Source: Athripsodes cinereus (taxonomy: Eukaryota > Arthropoda > Insecta > Trichoptera > Leptoceridae). Taken from it: a stretch of 64,000 nucleotides of DNA. Numbering within the stretch: position 1 is the stretch's first letter; each line of letters opens with the position of its first letter. The position numbers were made by a program, and so were the translations under genes. The notes beneath the pieces were generated by a model that made no database searches, had not been told where the DNA came from, and saw only the letters and a list, made by a program, of their open reading frames with translations. The DNA is taken from positions 21,723,313-21,787,312 of the forward strand of contig OX388312.1 of assembly GCA_947579605.1 (NCBI GenBank), given 5' to 3'. Below, in pieces: positions 35,717-47,310 of the stretch.

Positions 35717-35956
35717 AAAATTTAGGTAATAAAAATAAAAATATAACACTGTATAACTTTCAATATTTAATATTTTGCTTAAAAGCTTTTCGGACATACG
35801 TCCATCTTCAGTAATAAATATCTTATAACTGTTATCTTATAAAGTTATAAGATATTTATTACTGAAGATGGACGTATGTCCGAAAAGCTTTTAAGCAAAA
35901 TATTAAATATTGAAAGTTATACAGTGTTATATTTTTATTTTTATTACCTAAATTTT
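35717..35956. repeat. perfect 114-bp-arm palindrome
   Basis: Left arm 35717-35830 and right arm 35843-35956 are exact reverse complements by eye, with a 12-nt spacer GTTATCTTATAA. The arms include GCTTTTCGGACATACGTCCA and TTTAGGTAATAAAAATAAAA. No mismatch means a very recent origin, selection, or an assembly artefact. Confidence 0.95.
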
Positions 35957-36711
35957 AATAAAACTTATTATTTTTTACTGAATTGCTTTATAGAGTTATT
36001 AACAATTAAATACAAATATTTTTAGATTTTTGAGAGTATAACCCTGATTATTATTTAAAATCTAATGTAATAAGAGAACTTATTATTTCAATTAGTGTAA
36101 TTTTAATTTGATAATAATTCGTTGAATATTTAATAATTGATTGTTCCAAAAATTCTTCGTTTATGTTAAGATTTTCTTGTGTTTTCTATTATTAACATAA
36201 TTAACAGAGAAGAACAAAAATGGGGATAATAATTGCATTCATCCATCTGCTTTCTAAGAATATTACACTCCCCAAATTCGTGCATTCATTAAAATTTTCT
36301 CATTTTTTTAAAATTCTCTCTTTTTTAATTCAACATATTTTTTCTTAAACAAAATTCACTCTCCAAATTTATTATAGTAGAGTACATATTAAAAGTTTTT
36401 TTTTTTAAGTTTTGATATTCTGTTCCCGATTAAAGCTCGAAGTGATTAGAATTCTGAGAAGCTCTTTCTGCAACATAAACTAAGAGTATAACTTCAAATT
36501 TAACGAAGAAAAAATAGGGTGACGATTTTGGACAAGTTTCCCCCTGGGAGATAATGTGAGAAGGAATTTTTAAAATAATATGAATTTATTGAATTCCTTG
36601 AATGATGCGGGATTTTTTTTTCAGATTTATTAACCTTTTACAACCTTTGAATGTAAAACAATATTTTATAATTTCTTTCTTGAACCTATATCAAATGAAA
36701 AATACGAATGC
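35957..36711. other. AT-rich intergenic DNA
   Basis: Nothing recognised. Confidence 0.6.
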
Positions 36712-36770
36712 TACATACATTGAAAGACACCCATCGTCTACCCGGATATAACAGTATAATTATGTATTTC
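36712..36770. repeat. fragment of the 1.35 kb GC-richer repeat
   Basis: ACATTGAAAGACACCCATCG followed by TACCCGGATATAACAG matches the left edge of 1350-1560. It is cut off at the tail of the LINE fragment that follows. Confidence 0.5.
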
Positions 36771-36775
36771 TATCT

Positions 36776-37560
36776 ATCTATGTATACCCTCACGCCGTGT
36801 CCCAAGTGGGGTAGGCAGAGAGAACGGAACGCCAAACAGATCTATCTTTACACACTTCCTTCGCTTCCTCCACATTCATACAGTTCCTCATACACGCACG
36901 TCGGTTCCTCTTACTCAACACGCGGCCGTCCTTGAGAATTTGATCCACGTGATCAAACCACGTAGTTCTCGGACGCCCGCGTTTCCTCACACCCTTTCTT
37001 TCAGATAACAATATCCTCTTTGTCATTCTTACCTCGTTCATTCGTTCAATATGCCCAAACCACCGTAGTTTATTCACGCGCATTCTGTCCACAACACTCT
37101 TCTTGCATCCGCTCATTCTTCTAATATCCTCATTCTTCACTCTATCACGCAGCGTTTTACCAACCATTCTTCTCAACGATCGCATCTCTACTGCATTTAT
37201 TCCACTTTCGTCCTTCTTCAACCACGTCCATGTCTCGCTTGCATACGTAAGTGACGGTACCAGAATGGTATTGTGCACCAGCATTTTAGCCATGTTCGAC
37301 ACATTGTCATTGCTGACAATGGGTATCAATGGGTATCAAATGGGTTCACTAACACACATCCATCCTTGTCTTTTATCCCTTTCATACTGTTCACACTTGA
37401 ACCCGTCCTCTTTCGTTTCACTTCCTTCCAAAAAATCTTCATATTTTCACTCGCATACGTAGACAATTTCTTACAATCTTCATCTTCAAGCATTTTTTTC
37501 TTCATTTTCACAACTTCACGCACTTCCTTCTTGCATGTCTTGTAAACTTCTTTCTTTCGC
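36776..37560 (-). pseudogene. RTE-type LINE with the RT core deleted
   Basis: Minus strand. The upstream part (about 37560-37335) encodes the linker between endonuclease and RT: KKEVREVVKMKKKMLED, ASENMKIFWKEVKRKRTG, GIKDKDGCVLVN. The next frame (37329-36790) jumps straight to the thumb/C-terminal region: MLVHNTILVPSLTYASETWT, AVEMRSLRRMVGKTLRDRV, RMRVNKLRWFGHIERM, KRGRPRTTWFDHVDQILKD, NVEEAKEVCKDRSVWRSVL. So the whole catalytic RT domain, several hundred residues, is missing at a junction near 37325-37340 that carries a short direct repeat, GGGTATCAATGGGTATCAAA. The element ends GCGTGAGGG with GATA repeats, as at 63402. It cannot be active. Confidence 0.88.
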
Positions 37561-37657
37561 TCTTTTTCACTATGTATTTCTAAAGCTTGGGTAAATCTTA
37601 GTGCGACTTTGATAGAATAACAGCTACGAATTGTACCATAACGGCAATCAATTGACG

Positions 37658-37745
37658 GCTAGTATGGTGTACCTACCTAAAGATGGCACTCTTGCCTTAG
37701 AGTCACGAGATTCTGACCACGATTTGAATACACATATATCCTACA
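37658..37745 (+). mobile_element. decayed tRNA-derived SINE, family 1
   Basis: GCACTCTTGCCTTAGAGTCA and a degenerate B box (ACGATTTGAAT) align with the head of the 28.9 kb SINE. The body is lost. Confidence 0.5.
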
Positions 37746-37895
37746 AGTAGGCTACCCAGCAGATTAATTGGCCATGACATACATAGACGAGTGTTTTATT
37801 ATTCTTCAGAAATCTTTCAATTAATAATAATTACCTAGAGATAGTAAATTCGCTTATACATATAGGTATTCGATAAACTCGCTTCTGCTTATTAT

Positions 37896-38050
37896 ATCCG
37901 CTCACTGACGGGGTAGGGTCAGAAATGCCGACACTGTCATAGTGGTACTGACAGACAAGAGAGAGAGAGAGTTGAAAGGATAAAGAAATTACCACCTAAA
38001 CGAATAAATAGGAGTCTTTGGACTCCTGAAATATCCGAGAAATAAAGCTA
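37896..38050 (+). repeat. interspersed repeat, also at 58148-58280
   Basis: CTGACGGGGTAGGGTCAGAA, ATGCCGACACTGTCATAGT, CACCTAAACGAATAAATAGG, AGTCTTTGGACTCCTGAAAT, ATCCGAGAAATAAAG. Nearly the same sequence occurs in inverse orientation at 58148-58280. The AATAAAG end suggests a 3' end of a LINE or SINE on the plus strand. Family unknown. Confidence 0.7.
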
Positions 38051-38399
38051 ATTCAACATTTTTATTATATATATTTATTGATAAATGGCACGTGCGTAAT
38101 TTTAATTTGAAAATATATTAATACAATATTTTATAATGAAATTGGTTAATTACACACAATATTGACACTATACGGTTAGTGTACTTAAACATATCTAATT
38201 TGAGATTGATTGACATTTTAATCATACGCTTTCAATATTTAAATTTATATTTTGATGAAAAGTAAAATATAAAATCCAATAAAAATATGAATGTTGTTAA
38301 GTATCGAATGAGATGGAAGATATTTCAATATAACAATAAACTCATCTGTGCAATGAATTATATAGCTTAATTTTTTTAATACTTTGTACCTAGAGACAA
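38051..38399. other. AT-rich intergenic DNA
   Basis: Nothing recognised. Confidence 0.55.
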
Positions 38400-38472
38400 C
38401 TTGTATGTTTGCATGCGGCTGGTCTGCTGGCTATTCCACTTGTAAGAAATACCGTGATGGTATAATCTCTTA
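38400..38472 (+). repeat. TAG-tailed short repeat, 3' part
   Basis: GCGGCTGGTCTGCTGGCTAT then ATACCGTGATGGTATAATC. 5' part and TAG tail absent. Confidence 0.75.
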
Positions 38473-39326
38473 AGATCTTCACAAATATATGTATTTTTTC
38501 AAGGATATTAATTTTAAGTATTTGTAGTTCTTTCTCAAAAAAATGCGGAAAGAAGACGAATTGTATTCAAAGAGATTCAACTTAAAAAACAGTTTCATAG
38601 TATTCTTTTGTGTGATACATTTTAACACGATTTTATTTAAATCTCTTTTCTCATCGTATTTCATAATAATTTCAAAGACTACAATTTAAAGTGATGAATA
38701 TTTTAAATTCTCATTTCATGATTATTATTATTATCAACAAACTATGCAATCATCTAGTTTATGAACGCTTCACATAATCTTACTATATACAATAGGCGAG
38801 GCGGCTTCAGAAGATCAAACAACGTATTTTAATTAAGTACTTCTATTATACCCACAAATCATGATATTATTCTGTTGGTAAAGGTACCGGCTATGATGCT
38901 TCATTAATTTTATTTAATTGCATAGAAAATTAACCACAGAATGAAAATATTACTCAAAGACTCACGTTAGGTAAAACTTTTTTATAATTGCTGTGGATAT
39001 TTCGTGTTTTTTTTTATTATTTACAAACGAAAGTATGTTTACAGTGTACATATATGCGGACTTTGAAAAACATACTTACATACGTTTTTTCAGCAATATT
39101 ATGAAAAGTGTATTCATGTCAACCTTTTTATGGTACATTGTGACCGTACTTTTTATTTTTTCTCGGAAGGTTCTTATGAGTTTTCCATCGTTAATGCAAA
39201 AAAATATTGAAACTTTATAATTGTTGAATTAACTGTATCAAAAACTTGGAAAAAGTGCTTCGGGATGCAATTTTTTTTTTCTTTACAGGTTTTATTACAT
39301 AAAATGCCAATGTTTAATTAATAAAC
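38473..39326. other. AT-rich intergenic DNA
   Basis: Nothing recognised; short frames only. Confidence 0.55.
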
Positions 39327-39470
39327 GAGTTTGTCGGTAATCTAGAGGTAGAATCTCGGCTTTGTGCATAAAAGGCGCGCAGTTCGATGGCAAGCTCCGG
39401 CAAGCTTTAAGCTAACTGTAAAAGGTGTATAAAGTTACATGGGTTTATAATAAAAAAAAAGAAAAAATCG
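39327..39470 (+). mobile_element. tRNA-derived SINE, family 2
   Basis: A-box-like GGTAATCTAGAGGTAG and B-box-like AGTTCGATGGC, then TAAGCTAACTGTAAAAGGTG, CATGGGTTTATAATA and an A-rich tail. The same family occurs in reverse at 49471-49657, which gives the intact B box. A different tRNA head and body from family 1. Confidence 0.75.
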
Positions 39471-40254
39471 ATAAAAGAAAATTTATTTCAATAATAAAAT
39501 CGTTCGATTCTGTCACAAGGGTTGGGGAGTCTTTGATCTTGATATTATTTGTAGAGTGTAAAGACTGTATTGTAAGATAATAATTACCCTATTGCCATAA
39601 AATAACTGCAAATGGAGTTTTGTCCCTTTTTTTAATTTATAAAAATAAAAGAAAAGAAAAATAGGTTATAAGTAAATTATACAAAAAGTGCCATCGTAAA
39701 TAAATATTTATGAGAAATAAATTGATATTCAAGAGAAAATTTATTCAAAATTACAAATTCCTAATGGCCAAACAAACTTAATAAGACTAGTTGATAAACA
39801 AACATTAATTCTATGTTGTATTCTCTTATCTACCAATAGGCAAATAGTAATTAATATAAACATATTTATAAAATTAATTGGAAATAGGCTCTCTAAAATT
39901 TGTAGGTGTATCAAAACACTATTTTATAGAAATACTTAGTGTATTGTAAAACTCGATTCCATAATTCTATATAATTGAAATTTATTGATTATTATTAAGA
40001 CAGTAGATTTGAATATTTTATTTTATTGTATTAATACTAGAGAAATAAATTATTGTTTATTTACTAGAAATTTCACCCAAATTTAATTAAAATACTGTCA
40101 AACGAAATAAATATTATTTGATTGGATGCCCATTTAAACACAGTGAGGCTGAAGTTAATATATAATAATAATAATAAACTTAATATACGAGTTTACTTCA
40201 TTTCAAATGTTTAGAATATTTTCAATTTTGGGCACAACGCGTAGATGACAAAAC
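39471..40254. other. AT-rich intergenic DNA
   Basis: Nothing recognised. Confidence 0.55.
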
Positions 40255-40685
40255 TAATCGGACATCTTTATTGGAGAACCGTGTTTAAACAATGGAACAT
40301 TGTGAAAAATCTAATCGTAAGAAGTGAGAAAGGCGTCCCAACGCTTACGAAATGGCTCTAGGCTGGTTTAAGTGATCACTTTCAGTATCCATGGACAGCG
40401 TTCACCAATTCTGCCATTCTCACTTTCTTGATATAAGGTCCAGCAATTGAAATCCCAAAAAAATGTTTGCTTCCATTGTTTGCATTCAATACTTCTCGAT
40501 TAGTGGACCTTATATTGTGGCAGGGAGAGTGGCGAAATTGGTGAACGTTGTCCATGGACACCAAAAGTGATTACTTAAGACAGCTAGCCAACTCATAAGC
40601 AAAGGGAAGCCTTTTTCTTTTCCTATAAGATTTTGCACAATTGACTTAAGACTTTGCGCAGTTCTCCAATCGAGATGTCTGATTA
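40255..40685. mobile_element. foldback MITE with ~190-bp divergent arms
   Basis: AATCGGACATCTTTATTGGA at 40255 pairs with the complement of CTCCAATCGAGATGTCTGAT at the right end, and the arms continue to pair inward through GTGATCACTTTCAGTATCCA / TGGACACCAAAAGTGATTAC. The arms are only about 75% similar, so the insertion is old. The minus-strand frames at 40382-40564 and 40510-40848 lie on it and are not genes. The centre (about 40444-40504) is unpaired. Confidence 0.8.
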
Positions 40686-41229
40686 TATTTGATAACACCA
40701 GTTCCTTACTTATAATTATATATAGCCATTTATGTTCTACCCGACTTGCTTTACCCGATTTTAACTCTAAATTAGTAAGCGTTTTATCTACGGTACTTCT
40801 TTTAGGAGTGTTTTGTAAAATAATTATGAAGTTTATGTTGGCAGACAAAAAGCATATGTAATTAAATTAGAAAATGAAGTCTTCTTAATTCTTCGTTAGT
40901 CTTTAAAAAGAATAAGTGGTTGACTGATACGCCTAATACATACACATGAACTTACTAACTAAACTATTATTATGTAGGAAGTATCAATAATCATTACTTA
41001 ACCTTATACAAAATATTCGCGATTGAAATATGATTGAACGCCCAATTTAAATACCAGCCTTAATAATACAATTACTTTATGGTTTTAAGGACATCGTGAG
41101 CAATTGAACACTGTTTATATTTTGAATAAATGATTCCAAAAATGTTTTTATGGAGACTTGATTATGAAGACCAAACTCTCTTGAAATACTTAAGTTAAAA
41201 CCATCACGAAAGTGATATTTTAAGTTTCC
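40686..41229. other. AT-rich intergenic DNA
   Basis: Nothing recognised. Confidence 0.55.
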
Positions 41230-41620
41230 AATTCAGCGATGAGATGTGCTTCTCTATTTCGAATTTTATATTGATTGACAAAGGGAGATAAACTGAAATG
41301 TTTATTTAATGAAATTGATCTCCTTGGTCATGTTCTGCGTGGAGAAAAATACCACCTTCTCCAACTGATATTGAAGGGGAAAATTGAGGGACGCCGAGGT
41401 CCCGGTAGGAGACAGATGTCCTGGCTGCGAAACATAAGGGAGTGGACCGGCATCCGAAGTGTGGAAGAGCTGTTCCGAGCAGCGCAGGACAGGGACAAGT
41501 TCGCCGAGGTGATCGCCAACGTTGGGGGGACCCGACAAGGCACTTGAAGAAGAAGAAGATCTCCTTGCTAACTCATTTATGTGACTTGCCGTGACGGTGT
41601 ATATAGTAAATTGCAAAATC
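41230..41620 (+). repeat. TAG-tailed short repeat split by a LINE insertion
   Basis: Left part 41230-41316 (CAGCGATGAGATGTGC ...) and right part 41558-41620 (GATCTCCTTGCTAACTCATT, GACTTGCCGTGACGGTGTAT) together follow the consensus. The piece between is a LINE fragment with a target duplication. Confidence 0.8.
41327..41557 (+). pseudogene. RTE-type LINE fragment with 10-bp target duplication
   Basis: The insert encodes GHVLRGEKYHLLQLILKGKI, EGRRGPGRRQMSWLRNIREW and SVEELFRAAQDRDKFAEVIA, then NVGGTRQGT and a stop, and ends in a GAA repeat (the 3' tail). This is the last ~75 residues of an RTE-like polyprotein. The decamer GATCTCCTTG lies on both sides (41317-41326 and 41558-41567) and corresponds to CTGATCTGCTGG in the disrupted repeat, so it is a real target-site duplication. 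The frame begins at 41275 in flanking DNA, so the apparent Met is not the protein's start. Severe 5' truncation; not active. Confidence 0.92.
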
Positions 41621-41631
41621 TACTACAACTT

Positions 41632-41835
41632 TTATACCATCATGGCATATCCCACAAATGGGGTAGCCAACAGATCATCCATATGTAACAAACATGCAAG
41701 CCGTCTTCTTCATGCCATCAAAAAATTAAGACATCGAAGCTGAGTGGGAAACCTCAACGCTGAATTTAAAATGTAAATCGTCGTTATTTTTTTGAACACC
41801 TTCTTTTTAAAGAACACTCTAAAATTTACGTAAAA
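41632..41835 (-). repeat. TAG-tailed short repeat, reverse copy
   Basis: TACCATCATGGCATATCCCA, AAATGGGGTAGCCAACAGAT, ... GAACACCTTCTTTTTAAAGA. Lies tail-to-tail with the split copy at 41230-41620. Confidence 0.8.
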
Positions 41836-44800
41836 AAACAATTCTAGAATAAAAAATGATTAAAAATATACGTAAAAGTGAAAATTCTGTTGTTATTTCT
41901 GTACAAGAAATGCAATTATATTGACAAAATTACTTGTAGTGACAAAAGTACATATGTATAGTACATGCAGTTTGCCACAAATTATTTTTTTATTGTTAAT
42001 ATTTGGATATAATACTCTTTGACATTCCCACTTTAAGGAGGTACATTGCTTTATTTACCATACAAGTACATCATAATATTTCATCATATTTCCGACCAGC
42101 ACATAGCGATTCGTTTTTTTTTTGAATTAGCATTCGGTTCACATTCGTGGGCAGCTGACACATTTCGTTTATTAGACTGCCCACCACTCCATATACCAGT
42201 ATGTATAGAACCTACGTATAATACAAGCGCCTGACCTCTGAACGCCATAGTTATTATTGTTATTTACTTACAAGTGGAAATACTCAAATGTTTTATATTA
42301 TTATTATAAATCAAGCTTTATTGTCGAAAAAAGGGCTTAGATGATATACTTGTAATATAAAAGGGAAAGAACAAAAGCATGGTTCCTATTACTAGTATAT
42401 ACGAGATTATTTTGAGAATGTTTGCTAAAAATAAAAAATCTTGTCACATGATGAAGTGGTTGGTGGCTTGATAGTAAGCATCTTGGAGTACCGTTTGGAA
42501 TATCCAGAATCTAATTCTTGCTGCTGATATGCACCATCATTTTGTACATATTTATTTATTTGGATTATTACAAATGAACAGAAATATATTACAAATCACA
42601 TTGAAAATTTACAATTTCATGTATGGAGTAAACATTGAGTAGGTAATTATTATTATCACGCACATTAAAAGAAACAATTATTGAAAAAAACACGAGAAAA
42701 ACAATAATTAAATTAATTTACATAAGTGATAATATTGCCACTTTACATCATCTTAACATTTCATATGGTTTGGTTAACTTTGTTGTATTATGATAATGTG
42801 AAAAATAATGAAAAACTAAATATTTTTTGAAAGTAATTAAACTCATATTACACTTGATGAAAATAGCTTAACCCCAAGGTACGAGAAAAATTTATTTTTA
42901 TGTAGAAAAAGTAAAATTTTCGTTCTCGCTTATAAGTGAGAAAGGATAAATTCAATTATGCGGTACATACGTTCTTCATATATTTTCAATTAATGGATGT
43001 GTTACGTATGTATCAGAAAATACACTTAAACATAAGTATATTAATTCCTCTTGAGTGCCTACTTTTATAATGTAAAAAGGTATAATTTGTGCGTATATGA
43101 ATAACATATATATGTAAGATTAGTACTCCGGAATACTGTGTATAGGTATATTGAACAGGATCTCCAATTCAGAAGGGGCGGTTAGTGAAACCTTCATCAA
43201 TACGTTATTACTGGAACGGTCAAAGATTTTGATGGATGGTTTTATAAACCAAATTTATACCGGCCGATGTTACAAATCTTCCCATACTTTACATCTGGGA
43301 TAGTCACGTATAAAATAACCCAAGCCTTACCATATTATTATCATCATCCACGCCATATAAAACAAAATATTATAACCCAAAAATAAATTCCTATATGTGA
43401 GTCAGAATGTGGACATGTGGGAGTATTATGGCTGGGAATACATTTTGGCATACTATTGCATTATTTTGCAAGCATTTTCGTCAGCTGGAGAGCAGGAATT
43501 TTGTGTTCATACTCACAAATTCGCATCTATGTATCTACCTTGCATTATTAAACAATAGTACACACATTCTCTCATAGAAGCATGCAGTCTATTTGTTGAG
43601 GTACAATACAAGAATTATTGTTCATATTGAAATGTGTAGATACGTATAGTGTACATATATTTGAATAAGTGAGCGAATGTATCCACATAAACTCAACCTA
43701 CTCACCCTCCAATGTTTTTCCTGGGAGCACAGGGCAGAAACCAGTCTCCTCCATTCAGAGTGTTGAATGTTCCGCAACATTCTTATAAAAACCACCACAA
43801 GGGCCCATTCAAGAATCATAGCACCTCCGTTACAATAGCGTCTTTCTCTACACTCTCCAGAGTTCACAAATCATAGGGAATTGTGTTTCACAGCACCAGA
43901 CCAGTCACGCAGAATGTATGGTCAGCATAGTTACACCACAAATCTATCGACAGAATCTGTGTTAGCAGACCCTGAGACATTTTTGCCTTCCATTTTTGTC
44001 TTTCCTTTCCAGAATTCCGAGATGTAGGTACACCGGTGCCATGCCATGTTGTGCACGAACACAGTCAATATGACCTTAAATTCGAATATATCTATTATTT
44101 ATGAGATAATTTTATATTACATGCTAGTATTACACGTTTTTAGCTTTGTTGTAAAAATATGCTTATTCTTGAAATTCTGTCTATAACATTTTTTGTTTTC
44201 TTAAGATAAACAATTTTAGATCTAAGATCAATATTTCGTTTTTTGTTTCGTTATTTTTATTTTCTATTATATTTCATAATATTTCATTTTACACTCATTT
44301 ACTTAAAAACAAATAGATTAATGTGTTTATGTGTTATTATTATTTGTATAAAAATGGTTCAAACAGATTTAATATTTTATTTGATAATATTTAAACGGTA
44401 TCCAAAGATGTATTGCTTTCATACTTCATGTAACTTTATGAGAATTTTGATATTTTTTCTTCCACTCTCAAACTTATAAAGTATCGTCGTTTAATTTTAA
44501 ATATAATATTAAAAAAAAATAATATAAAAGCTCGGTGCAAAACACTTGAACTGCCTATAATGAAACATGAAAATTTGTATTAAATAAACAGTAGGTATAA
44601 AAATTACATGAAAATAATATACAAACTTGATAAACCAAATTAGATGTTATAAATCACTCATGAGGCGAACGCCTTCGGAAAGTTTTTTCTTTTATGTCAG
44701 CGTACACAACAAACTTTCAAAAGTGGATGATTTTTATACGCTGCTGGTAAAAAGAAATTATTACTTATAGCCAAAAAAACAACACCGATATTTAAAAAAA

Positions 44801-46865
44801 ATCCATCCTTAAAAAATAATGAAACAAAGGTGTAAAAGGATAAGGGATAAATGTTTAGAACATCGAACCTTTTCAACAATATTGATAGATGATTAAGTTA
44901 GCATTTATGACGTTAAGAGAACACTTGACTGTTCATGGAGTTTTGTTGTTTTTTGTTTTGTGTTAAAGTAATAATACAGTGAGCTTTGGAAGAATCTTTG
45001 AAAAAAAAAGACCTATCGAATCATCTTTTGATGATAGTCGATATCCAAACTATTGAAATATTTTTTTTAAAGATTTTATTTCATGAAACTTGAATTAAAT
45101 AATATGTGACAGATTGCAATACAATTTGTCCTAATGGATAAACTCCAGATATCATAAAATAGGGAATAAGGGTCACAATTTACGAGTAGAAAATATTTCT
45201 GGAAAAGTTTTTGTAATGTAACACTGTCTCGTATAATAAGGTTGTATTATTTATTATGTTGGGCAGACTTTATACCTACATAAATAATAATTAAGGGAAT
45301 ATGTAATTGATATCTTAGTTCACTTTCGATTATCAAAGTTGCACGAAGAGTAAGAGAAAAACATATTATGAGAAATAAGTTTGTTGTGGAATTGTTTTTT
45401 GAATTGTTATAAATTAATTTACATATTATATTGTAAACAAATCTTCGTTGTTCAGATCACGGAATTGAATTGAATTTATGCTACAAGAGCAAATAAGATT
45501 CTTGTATCACGTTATGAAGGATATTATTAAAGATCAATACTTCGACATAATATCCATATACCTTATTTTATGTATATATATATATATATATTTATTTGTA
45601 ATGAATTTGCTGATGAGATGAATTTCACCGCTTACAAGTGAGGAATTTGATATACTTATTATTCATAGAAAGTCAACGTAAAACGCAATATTATGAGTAA
45701 ATAAATAAATAAGGTTTCTTATATTGTAGGTATGTAAGAGAATTTAGTGCACAAACAACGTATTAACAATATAAATGACGACACTACACCATTAGATTTT
45801 GTACTATGATAAAATCATGATGTTATAAAACTCACATTCGCCCCTTTTATAAAACCCATGAGGCGAAGAAAGAACTACTTGAATTGAGCTGAAAATTTTA
45901 GAATGAACAAAAATATTAATTGCAGTCATCTGGTTTTCTATAAAGGCATGTATCCTGGGTCGGTCGTCTATAAAAAGGATAATAATTGTTAAGTGTGCTA
46001 TTACAATTTATAGATAGGCTTATACGACAATCTACCCGAGAATAAAAACAGACAAGGGAATAGTATTAACTTGAAATATAGATTATGTAAAAAACATTAT
46101 CGTAAAAATGTACGTACAATGACCGCGGTTAGTTATTTTTTTAAACATGATAATAGATAATATGTACACATATAATACTTAGAGATGTATGGAGGTGGGT
46201 ATCTAAGAGAGGAGTTTTCGGTATTTCGGGAAAGGTCCACAGTACTAGTGAAATAATTACAAAATACAAACTTATCATCATTATTACTCAACAGAAGTGA
46301 AATAACTTTATTTATTCGTTATAAATGTCTTCATTAAGCTTTAATCAGGGCAGAATTTATATGCAATATTCCCTTCTCATAATGAATCACAGGTCCTAAG
46401 TTGGCGATGAAAGTTCTGGTAATTATTTTGCGTAATTGCTCTGCCTAAGTACCTACTTATAACATGTTATTCCAGCACGCTATGGGATTTGGGTGAATGT
46501 TCTTGAAATAGATTCTCTAAAATGTAAGGGAGCAAAATATGTGCGTATGTGCGTACCTATAATACATTTGTGTACCTATTATATCATTATTAAACGGTAA
46601 ATGATGCTGTATTATGTATATTTATGCGCCATTATGATAAATTAATGATCGTGCATAGCATCTCCGTAGTAACATAATGAAAATGAAATGTAAATTCTTA
46701 CAAAAATTACGTTGATTGATGTGTAACGGAAACAGTTAATCTATCTAACTCTACCTTCCATTATGGAATATCCCGAGAATGGGTTTACCATCCTAGGAAA
46801 ATCCGTTAGCATTTAATCTTAATTCTTTATCTACTCTCCATGAATATAGATCATTGTTAATGTAT
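41836..46865. other. 5 kb of AT-rich intergenic DNA
   Basis: No ORF with a recognised domain. Minor items: a TTTA-type tail at about 42548-42560, a TA dinucleotide run at 45573-45591, and a GC-richer patch at 43680-43990. In that patch the minus-strand frame 43622-43867 contains IQHSEWRRLVSAL, loosely like the end of an RTE polyprotein. I do not call the frame. Confidence 0.5.
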
Positions 46866-46867
46866 GT

Positions 46868-47310
46868 GTTAATAATAATAATAATAATAATAATAATTTA
46901 TTTATTTATTTATTTATTCATTCTTTACTGTACATTGATAAAAAACAATTACATAAAAGGTATACATAATAATAATAATAAAGACAATTTATATTTGGCG
47001 CCGTTTAATGATCCGTGACCATCTCAAGGGCGCCATGACTTTTCTTGAAAAGCAGTGTTTTCAGCTTACTCCTGAACGTTGCAGTGGGCTGGTTCTTTCT
47101 TAAATCCGCTGGTAATCGGTTCCAGGCAGTTGGCCCCGCAACGCTAAAGCTCCTCTCTGCGAATTTGGAAGTGTTTGCCCTGTTGGGCTCCACAAGCTTG
47201 TTTACAGCGGTGGAAGCTGATCGCAGTGGTCGCCTCAGAGTTTCGTCGAGGGGACATAGCTCAGCGAGGCATAGAGGTGCTGTGCCGTTCAAGGCTTTGT
47301 GGACATTTCA
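46868..47310 (-). pseudogene. L2/CR1-like LINE 3' end (RT C-terminus)
   Basis: The minus-strand frame ending at 47005 reads VHKALNGTAPLCLAELC, then NTSKFAERSFSVAGPTAWNR, LPADLRKNQPTATFRSKLKT, LLFKKS. This order (an ALNGxAP box, a RSFSVAGPxxWNxLP box, a final helix with FxxxLKTxLF) is typical of the extreme C-terminus of L2/CR1-group ORF2. A short 3' UTR with ATT repeats follows (near 46965-46980, with a further microsatellite at 46868-46918). A stop just upstream (near 47305) and two GGACATTTCA duplicates (47300-47340) mark decayed sequence. No catalytic motifs. The opposite-strand frames are shadows. Confidence 0.82.

Noticed and set aside
40510..40848. 112-residue minus-strand frame
   Set aside because: It runs out of one arm of a long inverted repeat into flanking AT-rich DNA, with no recognisable family.
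43622..43867. Minus-strand frame with IQHSEWRRLVSAL as an RTE LINE end
   Set aside because: Only one short block resembles the family; no GHV-type block or tail is seen, so the call is not supported.
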